Below, in pieces: positions 7,514-13,740 of a stretch of DNA of 16,111 bases; the stretch's first letter is position 1; each line of letters opens with the position of its first letter. The stretch is taken from positions 1-16,111 of the forward strand of contig JAQICG010000419.1 in the NCBI GenBank assembly GCA_027858635.1. Direction: 5' to 3'. Under the pieces are notes generated by a model. That model was not told the origin of the DNA, made no database searches, and saw nothing but the letters and a program-made list of their open reading frames with translations. Position numbers and translations under genes: made by a program. Origin of the DNA: Gammaproteobacteria bacterium. GTDB taxonomy: Bacteria > Pseudomonadota > Gammaproteobacteria > SZUA-229.

Positions 7514-8167
7514 TTATTTACCCGGTACGGTGCTCAAACCCAGCACATTCCAGTCCTGCATACCACCGCGGTACCATTTGATTTTTTCTGCAGGATAACC
7601 CATCTTCAGCAGGCTCTTGATGTTGTTGGGCGACTGCCCACACCACATGCCGTTACAGAACATCACCAGCGTTTTGGCGCCGGAGAAATCACGGTTTTCA
7701 TCTTCGCCGCGAACATCAAACTGTTCGTACATGATGTCACCAATTGAAATGGGATCTGCTTTTGCAGCATTCAACTTAGTCCAGGGGATGTTGATCGAAC
7801 CGGGAATAGTGCCTTTCTTGGTCCAGTCCGGTGTGCGTGAATCAATCACCAGAATGGAATCATCACCTGCGGCCATCTTTTTCAGATAATCGATGACTTC
7901 AAGTTCCGCAATCGTTTCTACACCCGGTGCCAGTACCGCCGGCTGAATACAGAAGGGAGGACAGGGGCGTGAAGTTTTTGCAAAAGCCTGCGCAATGGTG
8001 TTGCTGGTATCCTGATTGCGCATGATCTTCGTTTTCTCGCCATGATGGACAACTTCTGCACTCATCATGTCCGGGGTAATTTTTACCGGCTTGTCTTCTT
8101 TTGCAAATACATTTGCAGAAAAGGCAAAACTTGCTGCCAGTAATGACAGGGTTACTGTTTTTATCAT
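7514..8167 (-). CDS. Secreted rhodanese-like domain protein
   Basis: A 217-residue exported protein with a C-terminal rhodanese domain. The start is ATG at 8167, with AGGA of GTGAGGAAG well placed upstream; the GTG at 8182 lies inside that Shine-Dalgarno region and is unlikely. Residues 1-22 form a signal peptide (Lys-rich start, hydrophobic core, NVFA before KEDKPVK). The rhodanese part (about 85-215) contains LVIDSRTPDW, GTIPGSINIPW and the active-site loop MFCNGMWCGQS with Cys171 as the expected persulfide cysteine and Cys176 beside it. A further pair lies in RPCPPFCIQP (Cys69, Cys73), ahead of the domain. Such proteins move sulfane sulfur in the periplasm; the substrate cannot be told. 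It is not normally part of the lysA-dapF cluster. Confidence 0.9.
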   Translation of the reverse strand: MIKTVTLSLLAASFAFSANVFAKEDKPVKITPDMMSAEVVHHGEKTKIMRNQDTSNTIAQAFAKTSRPCPPFCIQPAVLAPGVETIAELEVIDYLKKMAAGDDSILVIDSRTPDWTKKGTIPGSINIPWTKLNAAKADPISIGDIMYEQFDVRGEDENRDFSGAKTLVMFCNGMWCGQSPNNIKSLLKMGYPAEKIKWYRGGMQDWNVLGLSTVPGK

Positions 8168-8227
8168 CTTTTTCTTCCTCACTTTTAGTTTTGTTATTTT
8201 TACTTTTTTTGTCTTGCTTTGTTGCTA

Positions 8228-8255
8228 AGCATTCTCATTTACATTTGAGAATGCT
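8228..8255. promoter_or_regulatory. 28-bp inverted repeat between the small lipoprotein gene and the rhodanese gene
   Basis: AGCATTCTCA (8228-8237) and TGAGAATGCT (8246-8255) are perfect 10-base inverted arms around an 8-base AT-rich centre. The element covers most of the stop codon of the small lipoprotein gene and lies 60-90 nt upstream of the rhodanese start. No T tract follows on either strand, so it does not look like a terminator. It could be a dimeric repressor operator or an mRNA hairpin; which one cannot be told from sequence. Confidence 0.45.
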
Positions 8256-8427
8256 AATCGCAATCAGGCTCTTCTTCCTCTACTACATAACTTTGATCTT
8301 TTTTATCTTCAGTTACTTTTTCCGCTGAATCACTCTGCTCTTTAGTGGGCATATCGGAACACGCTTGTATCTGCAAAAAAAACAGCATCGAAAAAACAGC
8401 GGCTACTAATCGAACCAAACTACGCAT
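8254..8427 (-). CDS. Small putative lipoprotein, 57 residues, acidic tail
   Basis: A short gene with strong coding signs. ATG at 8427 is preceded by AGGAGGTGAT, a ten-base perfect match to the 16S anti-Shine-Dalgarno sequence (4-nt spacing from GGAGG). The product begins MRSLVRLVAAVFSMLFFLQI, a basic start and a long hydrophobic segment, then QAC-SDMP, where Cys23 fits a lipobox (I-Q-A-C). The remaining 34 residues are hydrophilic and charged, ending VVEEEEPDCD with a second cysteine. I do not recognise a family. The rhodanese gene follows 86 nt downstream on the same strand, so the two may be co-transcribed. A weak promoter candidate lies upstream. Ser follows the lipobox Cys, which predicts outer-membrane sorting. 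Confidence 0.65.
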   Translation of the reverse strand: MRSLVRLVAAVFSMLFFLQIQACSDMPTKEQSDSAEKVTEDKKDQSYVVEEEEPDCD

Positions 8428-8473
8428 ATCACCTCCTGCATTATTTTTTAATCATTAATATTTGTGGAAGTCC

Positions 8474-8503
8474 GATAGTAACCCCATTGCTATTTATTTT
8501 ACA
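8474..8503 (-). promoter_or_regulatory. Candidate promoter for the small lipoprotein-rhodanese unit
   Basis: On the minus strand, TTGTAA (8503-8498) and TACTAT (8479-8474) are separated by 18 nt in an AT-rich stretch about 50 nt upstream of the lipoprotein ATG. Each hexamer matches the sigma-70 consensus at four of six positions. Position and AT content fit, but the match is modest. Confidence 0.35.
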
Positions 8504-8508
8504 ACCTT

Positions 8509-8547
8509 AAATTTTTTTCGATGACAATTGCTGTCAGAAAAAAAATT
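8509..8547. repeat. Imperfect AT-rich palindrome at the 3' end of the oxygenase remnant
   Basis: TGACA (8522-8526) and TGTCA (8532-8536) flank a 5-nt centre. Outward, a run of T followed by C (8512-8519) pairs with G followed by a run of A (8537-8544) after a 2-nt bulge. On both strands the T run lies 5' of the stem, so this is not a normal intrinsic terminator. It overlaps the stop codon of the degraded oxygenase frame and separates the remnant from the lipoprotein promoter region. Confidence 0.35.
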
Positions 8548-9117
8548 CGACAAAAAAACAGGCCAGAGTTTTACGTTGCCCCGATTCCACTATTGAAACT
8601 TCATGCGGTATCGAACAATCATTGATTAGCACGGCACGCTGCTGTGGAGAGTAACTGTGATCACCGCGCTGTTGACCACGAGTGATGAAATCACCACTTT
8701 TATAATGTGCATTGAAATGAAATACGACGGTGGCGAAATAATCGGGATTGCTGCCCTGATCGACATGCACACCAATGTAATCACCCTACTGCAAGCGGTT
8801 GGCCTGACAGCGACACGGACAAAGCGCGTCACTGCCGAGAACCTTTTTGTAAAAGGCCATCATCTTTGCGCTCATGACTATATGGCTGATCTCTTCCGAA
8901 TGCGCATGCAATGCCACGGGTTATCAACGTCATTATAAAAACGACACATCCGGGCGGAGTGTCCTTCATCGGCGTCATCGCCAACAATTTGTTCCTTTTC
9001 AACTTCGTTCAGCAACGTTTCTATTCGCTACTATTCTACGTCTGCTAACGATAATTCGATTTCGTTAAACAGCAATGAATCTCGACGTTCAAATTCCTGT
9101 TTCGTATTAATTAGCAT
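8534..9117 (-). pseudogene. Degraded 2-oxoglutarate/Fe(II)-dependent oxygenase gene
   Basis: This 584-nt stretch is the remains of a gene read leftward after lysA. Its 3' part is plainly a 2OG-Fe(II) oxygenase core: GDYIGVHVDQGSNPDYFATV with an HxD iron motif (His codon 8765-8767), FHFNAHYKSGDF, then AVLINDCSIPHEVSIVESG with the second iron His (codon 8603-8605), and an Arg in SGQRKTL (codon 8573-8575) where 2-oxoglutarate would bind. The 5' part opens with ATG at 9117, overlapping the lysA stop, and gives MLINTKQEFERRDSLLFNEI. The reading is broken by two tandem TAG codons (9028-9033), a frameshift between about 8880 and 8925, and a TAG at 8786-8788 directly before GDYIG. With repairs it would encode about 190 residues. 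Family assignment is by motif only; the exact subfamily is unknown. Confidence 0.72.
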
Positions 9118-10373
9118 TCCGGATCTCCAGCCAGTATTGATTCACTTGCAAATAACTGCTCGATGGTTTCGCGCTGACGAATAACATAAGCGTAATCACC
9201 GTCGACCATTATCTCTGCCGCTCTCGGACGGCTGTTGTAATTTGAACTCATGCCAAAGCCGTAGGCTCCACACGAACGCACTGCCAGATAATCACCCTGA
9301 TGTAGAGCCAGCTTTCGATCCTTGCCCAGAAAGTCACCAGTTTCGCAAATCGGCCCGACCACGTCATAGTTCTGCTTCGCTTCATTTTCCCTGGGCACCA
9401 GGGGCACAATCTCCTGCCATGCGCCGTACAGCGATGGCCGGATCAGATCATTCATGGCGGCATCAACAATGGCAAAGTTATGCTCTTCACCCGGTTTCAG
9501 ATACAGCACTTCGGTGAGCAACACCCCGGCATTGCCGGCAATGGCCCGTCCCGGTTCAATGATGATTTCGACGTCACGCCCCTGCAGATGTTCCGTCAGC
9601 GCTCTGGCCAGCTCTGCCGGTTGCGGCGGCTGCTCATCGCGATAACAGATGCCCAGTCCACCACCCAGATCGAGATGTTGCAGGACAATGCCGGCTTCAG
9701 CCAGTCGATCGACCAGTGCCAGCACCCGCTTCAGGGCATCGACAAAGGGCGCGACTTCGGTCAGCTGCGAGCCAATGTGGCAGTCCACGCCGATGACATT
9801 AATGGCCGCCATGGCATGGGCTTTTTTGTATACCTCGAAAGCCTCTTCGATGGCGATGCCGAATTTGTTTTCCTTCAGGCCGGTGGAAATATAGGGATGG
9901 GTTTTGGCATCGACATCCGGATTCACGCGCAGAGAGACCGGGGCCTGAATTTTCTTCTGTTCCGCAATACTCGCAATCACTTCCAGCTCAGCTTCCGATT
10001 CCACATTAAAGCAGCGAATACCTACTTCCATGGCGTGCTCGATTTCATCTCTTCTTTTGCCCACACCGGAAAAGACAATCTTGCCCGCTTCACCCCCGGC
10101 ATGGAGAACGCGTTCCAGCTCACCGATGGAGACGATATCAAAACCCGAACCCAGACGCGCCAGTACATTTAATACCGCCAGATTGGAGTTAGCTTTCACC
10201 GCATAGCAGATCAGATGCCGGCAATCCTTTAGAGCCTCATCAAATGCTTTCCAGTGGCGCTCGAGAGTGGCCCGTGAATAGACATAACTGGGTGTGCCCC
10301 ATTCGGCAACGACTGCCTGCAAGTCAACCGCTTCGGCGAACAGACGGCCATCGCGATAATTAAAGCTATCCAT
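9111..10373 (-). CDS. lysA: LysA, diaminopimelate decarboxylase
   Basis: The PLP-dependent fold-III decarboxylase that makes L-lysine from meso-diaminopimelate, 420 residues (normal length). Key features are the PLP lysine Lys60 in CYAVKANSN, the PLP-stacking His in DCHIGSQ (His199), the phosphate-binding glycines in LDLGGGLGI (237-239), EPGRAI (273-278), the catalytic CETGDFLGKDR with Cys343 and Glu344, and SCGAYGFGMSSNYNSRPRA near the C terminus with Tyr379. A GAGGTGATG Shine-Dalgarno region precedes ATG at 10373, and the start overlaps the lptM stop (ATGGATAG). DapF makes its substrate, but dapF is displaced by the 7441-9117 islet. Confidence 0.98.
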   Translation of the reverse strand: MDSFNYRDGRLFAEAVDLQAVVAEWGTPSYVYSRATLERHWKAFDEALKDCRHLICYAVKANSNLAVLNVLARLGSGFDIVSIGELERVLHAGGEAGKIVFSGVGKRRDEIEHAMEVGIRCFNVESEAELEVIASIAEQKKIQAPVSLRVNPDVDAKTHPYISTGLKENKFGIAIEEAFEVYKKAHAMAAINVIGVDCHIGSQLTEVAPFVDALKRVLALVDRLAEAGIVLQHLDLGGGLGICYRDEQPPQPAELARALTEHLQGRDVEIIIEPGRAIAGNAGVLLTEVLYLKPGEEHNFAIVDAAMNDLIRPSLYGAWQEIVPLVPRENEAKQNYDVVGPICETGDFLGKDRKLALHQGDYLAVRSCGAYGFGMSSNYNSRPRAAEIMVDGDYAYVIRQRETIEQLFASESILAGDPEC

Positions 10374-10524
10374 GGTTCATCACCTCTTGCTTCATCACGG
10401 GCATTTTCACGGGCGCCAGACGGGCATCCTTTTCATTCTCGGCATCCGGCAGGTACAACGGACCGGTTTTACCGCAGCCCGCGATAAGCAGCGCGAACAA
10501 CACTGGTATTAATAAACGTATCAT
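10366..10524 (-). CDS. lptM: LptM (YifL-type) small outer-membrane lipoprotein
   Basis: A 52-residue lipoprotein upstream of lysA, the usual position of yifL/lptM. It begins MIRLLIPVLFALLIAGC-GKTGPLYLPDAE: a short signal peptide, the lipobox LIAGC (Cys17) and the family's C-G-x-x-GPLYxP motif right after the lipid-modified cysteine. The rest is a short, charged, Pro-containing tail. LptM helps assemble the lipopolysaccharide translocon LptD-LptE at the outer membrane by promoting correct disulfide formation in LptD. Its stop codon overlaps the lysA ATG, so the genes are co-translated. An AGAAG sequence upstream of the ATG is a modest ribosome site. Confidence 0.9.
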   Translation of the reverse strand: MIRLLIPVLFALLIAGCGKTGPLYLPDAENEKDARLAPVKMPVMKQEVMNHG

Positions 10525-10663
10525 CAATTTTTTCTTCTGGTTTTGTATTAAGGTGTGGATTATTGCAATATTCCACCTGCACGCAAACCCGTAGCAATGG
10601 GGCTTTATGCGCCAGCGGTCATTTTATACTTTATTAGCAGCAAAAACGGGAGCGTATTGCACC

Positions 10664-11320
10664 ATGTCTGAACTTGATTTTATTACTCTCCAAACCGGTC
10701 CGCATCCCGATGCCGCTATCATCTGGCTGCACGGTCTGGGCGCGAGCGGCCATGACTTCGCCGCCATCGTGCCGCAGCTGCATTTACCGCCTGCACTGGC
10801 CATTCGTTTTATTTTCCCCCACGCCCCGGTTCGCCCTATTACCATCAATCAGGGTTACCCGATGCCCGGCTGGTACGACATTACCGGTCTTAAGATAGCC
10901 GATGATGAAGATGAAGCGGGCATCAAGGCTTCCAGCTCCGCTGTTCACGCCCTGTGCCAACAGCAGGAGGCAGCGGGTATCGCCTCCCGACGTATTATTG
11001 TGGCGGGCTTTTCTCAGGGCGGCGCCGTCGCGCTACACTGTGGTCTCGATTATCCGGCACCGCTGGGCGGTATTATGGCGCTCTCCAGCTACCTGCCCCA
11101 ATGCGCTCCGCTGGGAGCGACAGCCAACCAGAGCACCGAGATCTTTATGGCCCATGGTCGCCTGGATAACGTCGTTGAATTCGATTATGGGGAGAAAAGC
11201 CGCGAAGCTCTGGAAAAATTCGGCTATGCAGTCAAGTGGCACGAGTACGCTATGGCGCACAGTGTCTCTGCCGAAGAGATTCAGGATATCCGCCGCTGGC
11301 TGATTGAAAAATTCGAATAG
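10664..11320 (+). CDS. Carboxylesterase/phospholipase-type alpha/beta hydrolase
   Basis: A 218-residue cytoplasmic serine hydrolase of the carboxylesterase 2 (EstB)/acyl-protein thioesterase-like family. The catalytic triad is readable: Ser117 in GFSQGG, Asp168 in AHGRLDNVV and His199 in AMAHSVS. The oxyanion region is the N-terminal WLHGLGASGHDF (21-32). FPHAPVRPITINQGYPMPGWYDI (51-73) and ALSSYLP (139-145) are further family marks. I chose ATG at 10664 (MSELDF), which has a GGGAG site upstream and matches the family N terminus. The frame is open from 10607, but those residues look non-coding. It is divergent from lptM and is followed by two rightward genes. The natural ester substrate is unknown. 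Confidence 0.93.
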   Translation: MSELDFITLQTGPHPDAAIIWLHGLGASGHDFAAIVPQLHLPPALAIRFIFPHAPVRPITINQGYPMPGWYDITGLKIADDEDEAGIKASSSAVHALCQQQEAAGIASRRIIVAGFSQGGAVALHCGLDYPAPLGGIMALSSYLPQCAPLGATANQSTEIFMAHGRLDNVVEFDYGEKSREALEKFGYAVKWHEYAMAHSVSAEEIQDIRRWLIEKFE

Positions 11321-11387
11321 CCCCGCTTCATAATTTTTCCGGTTCACGTGCTAATATCAGTCAGTCACCATTTTTCGATCCGCTATC

Positions 11388-11735
11388 ATGAAAGAGATCA
11401 CCTTAAGTCTGGGCATCAATGCCGCTGAGCCGCTCTGGCGCATCGCCCCCACCCGGGATGAGGAGGGCAACCGTGCCAGTGACCTGTTGATGATTATCCC
11501 CCGGCTTAAATCCAAACCCCGACACCATATTCAACGCATTCTGTCTGAACTTGAAATCGCGCTGGCCCCCTTCCGCCAGCTCATTCTGCTGGTGAATGTG
11601 GATATGAAACTGAACACTTTATGGATTTCATTTAAGGCTCAGCCCGGTTTATTTGCTAAAATAATCGCCGCCGTGAAGCTACACGTTCCCGAAGCGGTGC
11701 TGGTCGGCGAAACCATTAATCCCCTTAATAAATAA
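11388..11735 (+). CDS. Uncharacterised 115-residue protein
   Basis: I do not recognise this protein. It starts MKEITLSLGINAAEPLWRIA, followed by a short charged segment (PTRDEEGNRASD) and LLMIIPRLKSKPRHHIQRIL. Two hydrophobic beta-like segments, FRQLILLVNVDMKLNTLWIS and the later KIIAAVKLHVPEAVLVGE, suggest a compact alpha/beta fold. There is no signal peptide, transmembrane helix or cysteine. It lies 67 nt after the esterase and 15 nt before the Hpt gene on the same strand, and so is probably co-transcribed with Hpt. The ATG at 11388 has no clear Shine-Dalgarno sequence. Codon use resembles its neighbours, and the open frame is well bounded, so I judge it real. Confidence 0.78.
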   Translation: MKEITLSLGINAAEPLWRIAPTRDEEGNRASDLLMIIPRLKSKPRHHIQRILSELEIALAPFRQLILLVNVDMKLNTLWISFKAQPGLFAKIIAAVKLHVPEAVLVGETINPLNK

Positions 11736-11750
11736 CTTTTAGAGACCTTT

Positions 11751-12101
11751 ATGAATCAGCCCGCTTTAGATTTACGCGCTTATGAAGAAATGAAAGAAAT
11801 CATGGAAGAGGTGCTGCCTGAACTGCTCAACACTTTCATCGAGTACATGCCCGAGCAGCTCAATGACTTAAATCATGCCATTGATGACAATAATCCGGAT
11901 CTGCTCTTCGGCATCGCGCATCGCATGAAAAGTTCCAGTAACAGCCTGGGCGCGCTCGGTCTGGCCAAAATCGCCGAAAGCATCGAAATGCTCGGCCGTG
12001 CCGGCAACACCGAAGGCGCTCGCGAAAAAAGTGCCGAGCTGGAAGAGCAACTCAATGAAGTGATCGCCTTTTTCAAAGAGGAGCAGAAAACCCTGACCTG
12101 A
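11751..12101 (+). CDS. Stand-alone histidine phosphotransfer (Hpt) domain protein
   Basis: A 116-residue protein that is a single Hpt domain: a four-helix bundle that relays phosphate between receiver domains in a multistep phosphorelay. The acceptor is His57 in IAHRMKSSSNSLGALGLAKI, a standard Hpt signature (H-x-[KR]-[GS]-x-[SA]-x-x-[LIVM]-G). The N-terminal half (LPELLNTFIEYMPEQLNDLN) is typical of the first helices. No kinase or receiver domain is attached, so its partners are encoded elsewhere; hybrid kinases are more likely partners than the nearby AlgZ-type kinase. An AGAGA sequence precedes the ATG. It follows the 115-residue gene by 15 nt and converges on argH. Confidence 0.93.
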   Translation: MNQPALDLRAYEEMKEIMEEVLPELLNTFIEYMPEQLNDLNHAIDDNNPDLLFGIAHRMKSSSNSLGALGLAKIAESIEMLGRAGNTEGAREKSAELEEQLNEVIAFFKEEQKTLT

Positions 12102-12131
12102 ATCCGTGGCTTAACCTCGGATTCAGGTCAG
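12093..12131. terminator. Perfect 14-bp inverted repeat between convergent hpt and argH
   Basis: CTGACCTGAATCCG (12093-12106) and CGGATTCAGGTCAG (12118-12131) are exact inverted copies around an 11-nt loop. The left arm includes the hpt stop codon and the right arm ends 2 nt before the argH stop. Convergent placement makes a shared bidirectional terminator likely, yet there is no real U tract on the plus side (AGTTAAACC), and only GGTTTTCT on the minus side. It may work as a 3' stabilising stem or as a weak terminator. Confidence 0.6.
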
Positions 12132-12133
12132 AG

Positions 12134-13558
12134 TTAAACCGGCTCCAGTAAGCGGTTTCTGGCTTCTGCTATCGCCCTGCGCACCTGCTCGGGCGCGGTG
12201 CCGCCGACATGATTACGTGAAGCCACCGAACCTTCCAGCGTCAGCACCTCGTAAACATCCTCGTCGATCATGGCCGAAAAGCCCCGCAACGCCTCCAGAC
12301 TCAGCTCACTAAGATCTATCTGCTGCTCCATCGCGACCGCGACCGCGCTGCCCACCGCTTCATGGGCATCGCGGAACGGCAGCCCTTTACGAACCAGGTA
12401 GTCGGCCAGATCGGTGGCGGTTGAAAACCCCTGTCTGGCGGCGGCGTACATATTAGCATGCTTGCACTGGATGGCGGGGATCATGTCGGCGAAGGCGCGC
12501 AATGAACCCAGCACGGTATCCAGGGTATCAAAAATCGGCTCCTTGTCCTCCTGGTTATCCTTGTTGTAGGCCAGCGGCTGCGATTTCATCAATGTCAGCA
12601 GGCTGACCAGATTGCCGTTCACCCGCCCGGTCTTGCCCCGCACCAGCTCGGGTACATCGGGGTTCTTTTTCTGCGGCATGATTGACGAGCCGGTGCAGAA
12701 GCGATCGGGCAGCTCGATAAAATTGAACTGGATCGACGACCAGATCACCAGCTCTTCCGACATGCGCGACAGATGGGTCATCAGCATGGCCGAGGCGGCG
12801 CAGAACTCGATGGCGAAATCCCGGTCGCTGACCGAATCCAGTGAATTTGCGGTGGGCGCATCAAAGCCCAGCAGTTCGGCGGTGAACTCACGGTCGATGG
12901 GATAACTGGTGCCGGCCAGCGCGGCTGCGCCCAACGGACACATGTTCATGCGCGCGCTGCAATCTTCGTAGCGGGAGACGTCGCGCGCGAGCATCTCAAA
13001 CCAGGCCAGCATGTGATGCCCGAAGGTCACTGGTTGCGCCGCCTGCAGGTGGGTAAAGCCGGGCATGATGGTGTCCGCTTCGGCTTCCGCCAGCCCCAGC
13101 AATCCATGCTGCAACCTTTTGGCTTCGTTAATGACCTGCACAATCTGCTCGCGCAGATAGAGCCGGATGTCGGTCGCCACCTGATCATTGCGTGAGCGAC
13201 CGGTATGCAGTCGCTTGCCGGCGTCGCCGATGATTTCGGTCAGGCGCGCCTCGATATTCATATGTACATCTTCACGCGCAATCGACCATTCAAAACCACC
13301 GCTGCCTATCTCTGCTTCCACCTGATCCAGTCCGTCGAGAATTGCCGCCAGGTCATCATCGGACAGCACCGCGACCTTGTTCAGCATGCGGGCATGAACG
13401 CGCGAACCGGCGATATCCTGACGATACATCCTCTGATCGAATGCCACCGAGGCGGTGAAGGCTTCAACAAAGGCGTCGGTCTGCTCGCTAAAACGTCCGC
13501 CCCATGACTGGTTAACTTGAGCTTTTCCGGCCTGTTTCTTCTGATCTTCTGTACTCAT
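12134..13558 (-). CDS. argH: ArgH, argininosuccinate lyase
   Basis: Cleaves argininosuccinate to arginine and fumarate, the last step of arginine synthesis. It has 474 residues, slightly longer than the usual 457-465 because of an 18-residue charged leader before WGGRFSE. Family marks are HTGRSRNDQVATD (118-130), the catalytic His170 in GFTHLQAAQP, and the superfamily signature GSSIMPQKKNPD (290-301), which holds the mobile catalytic serine loop. ATG at 13558 gives MSTEDQKKQAG; no ATG lies nearer WGGRF, and the Shine-Dalgarno sequence (AGAG) is modest. It is transcribed away from algZ, as in pseudomonads, where argH and algZR are divergent neighbours. Confidence 0.98.
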   Translation of the reverse strand: MSTEDQKKQAGKAQVNQSWGGRFSEQTDAFVEAFTASVAFDQRMYRQDIAGSRVHARMLNKVAVLSDDDLAAILDGLDQVEAEIGSGGFEWSIAREDVHMNIEARLTEIIGDAGKRLHTGRSRNDQVATDIRLYLREQIVQVINEAKRLQHGLLGLAEAEADTIMPGFTHLQAAQPVTFGHHMLAWFEMLARDVSRYEDCSARMNMCPLGAAALAGTSYPIDREFTAELLGFDAPTANSLDSVSDRDFAIEFCAASAMLMTHLSRMSEELVIWSSIQFNFIELPDRFCTGSSIMPQKKNPDVPELVRGKTGRVNGNLVSLLTLMKSQPLAYNKDNQEDKEPIFDTLDTVLGSLRAFADMIPAIQCKHANMYAAARQGFSTATDLADYLVRKGLPFRDAHEAVGSAVAVAMEQQIDLSELSLEALRGFSAMIDEDVYEVLTLEGSVASRNHVGGTAPEQVRRAIAEARNRLLEPV

Positions 13559-13602
13559 ATCTCTGCACGCTTGATAGGTTTTTTTAATTTTTTCACTGTC
13601 GT

Positions 13603-13619
13603 GCGCAACAATTCTGCGC
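13603..13619. promoter_or_regulatory. Inverted repeat in the argH-algZ divergent region
   Basis: GCGCA (13603-13607) and TGCGC (13615-13619) flank a 7-nt AT-rich centre, about 45 nt upstream of argH and about 120 nt upstream of the chosen algZ start. It could be a binding site for a dimeric regulator controlling either divergent gene. The arms are short, so chance is possible. Confidence 0.25.
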
Positions 13620-13740
13620 CGTCAATTTATTGCATAAGTATATCAGGGATGCCGCTGTCAGCGCCGCCTCTGACGCAACTTTCCGAAGCAAGCCGGCGTT
13701 TCACTTGCAATCCAGCGGCGCTCGACTATCTCTAGTAGCC

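Noticed and set aside
8246..8264. Possible Fur box (GAGAAT GCTAAT repeats) at the end of the small lipoprotein gene
   Set aside because: Only two of three hexamers fit and the third is poor. It overlaps a better defined inverted repeat and lies at the 3' end of a gene.
8657..8938. A 93-codon plus-strand open frame inside the lysA-rhodanese gap
   Set aside because: It is the reverse shadow of the oxygenase remnant, has no ribosome site, and its translation shows no family pattern, whereas the minus strand shows a clear iron-binding core.
7441..9117. Mobile element origin (IS, integron or attachment site) for the islet
   Set aside because: No transposase or integrase frame, terminal inverted repeats, target duplication or tRNA gene is visible at either edge. 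XerC in this window is the housekeeping recombinase.
13630..13740. Extended algZ start at TTG 13630
   Set aside because: The extra 37 residues have no resemblance to AlgZ proteins, and ATG 13741 gives the expected length.
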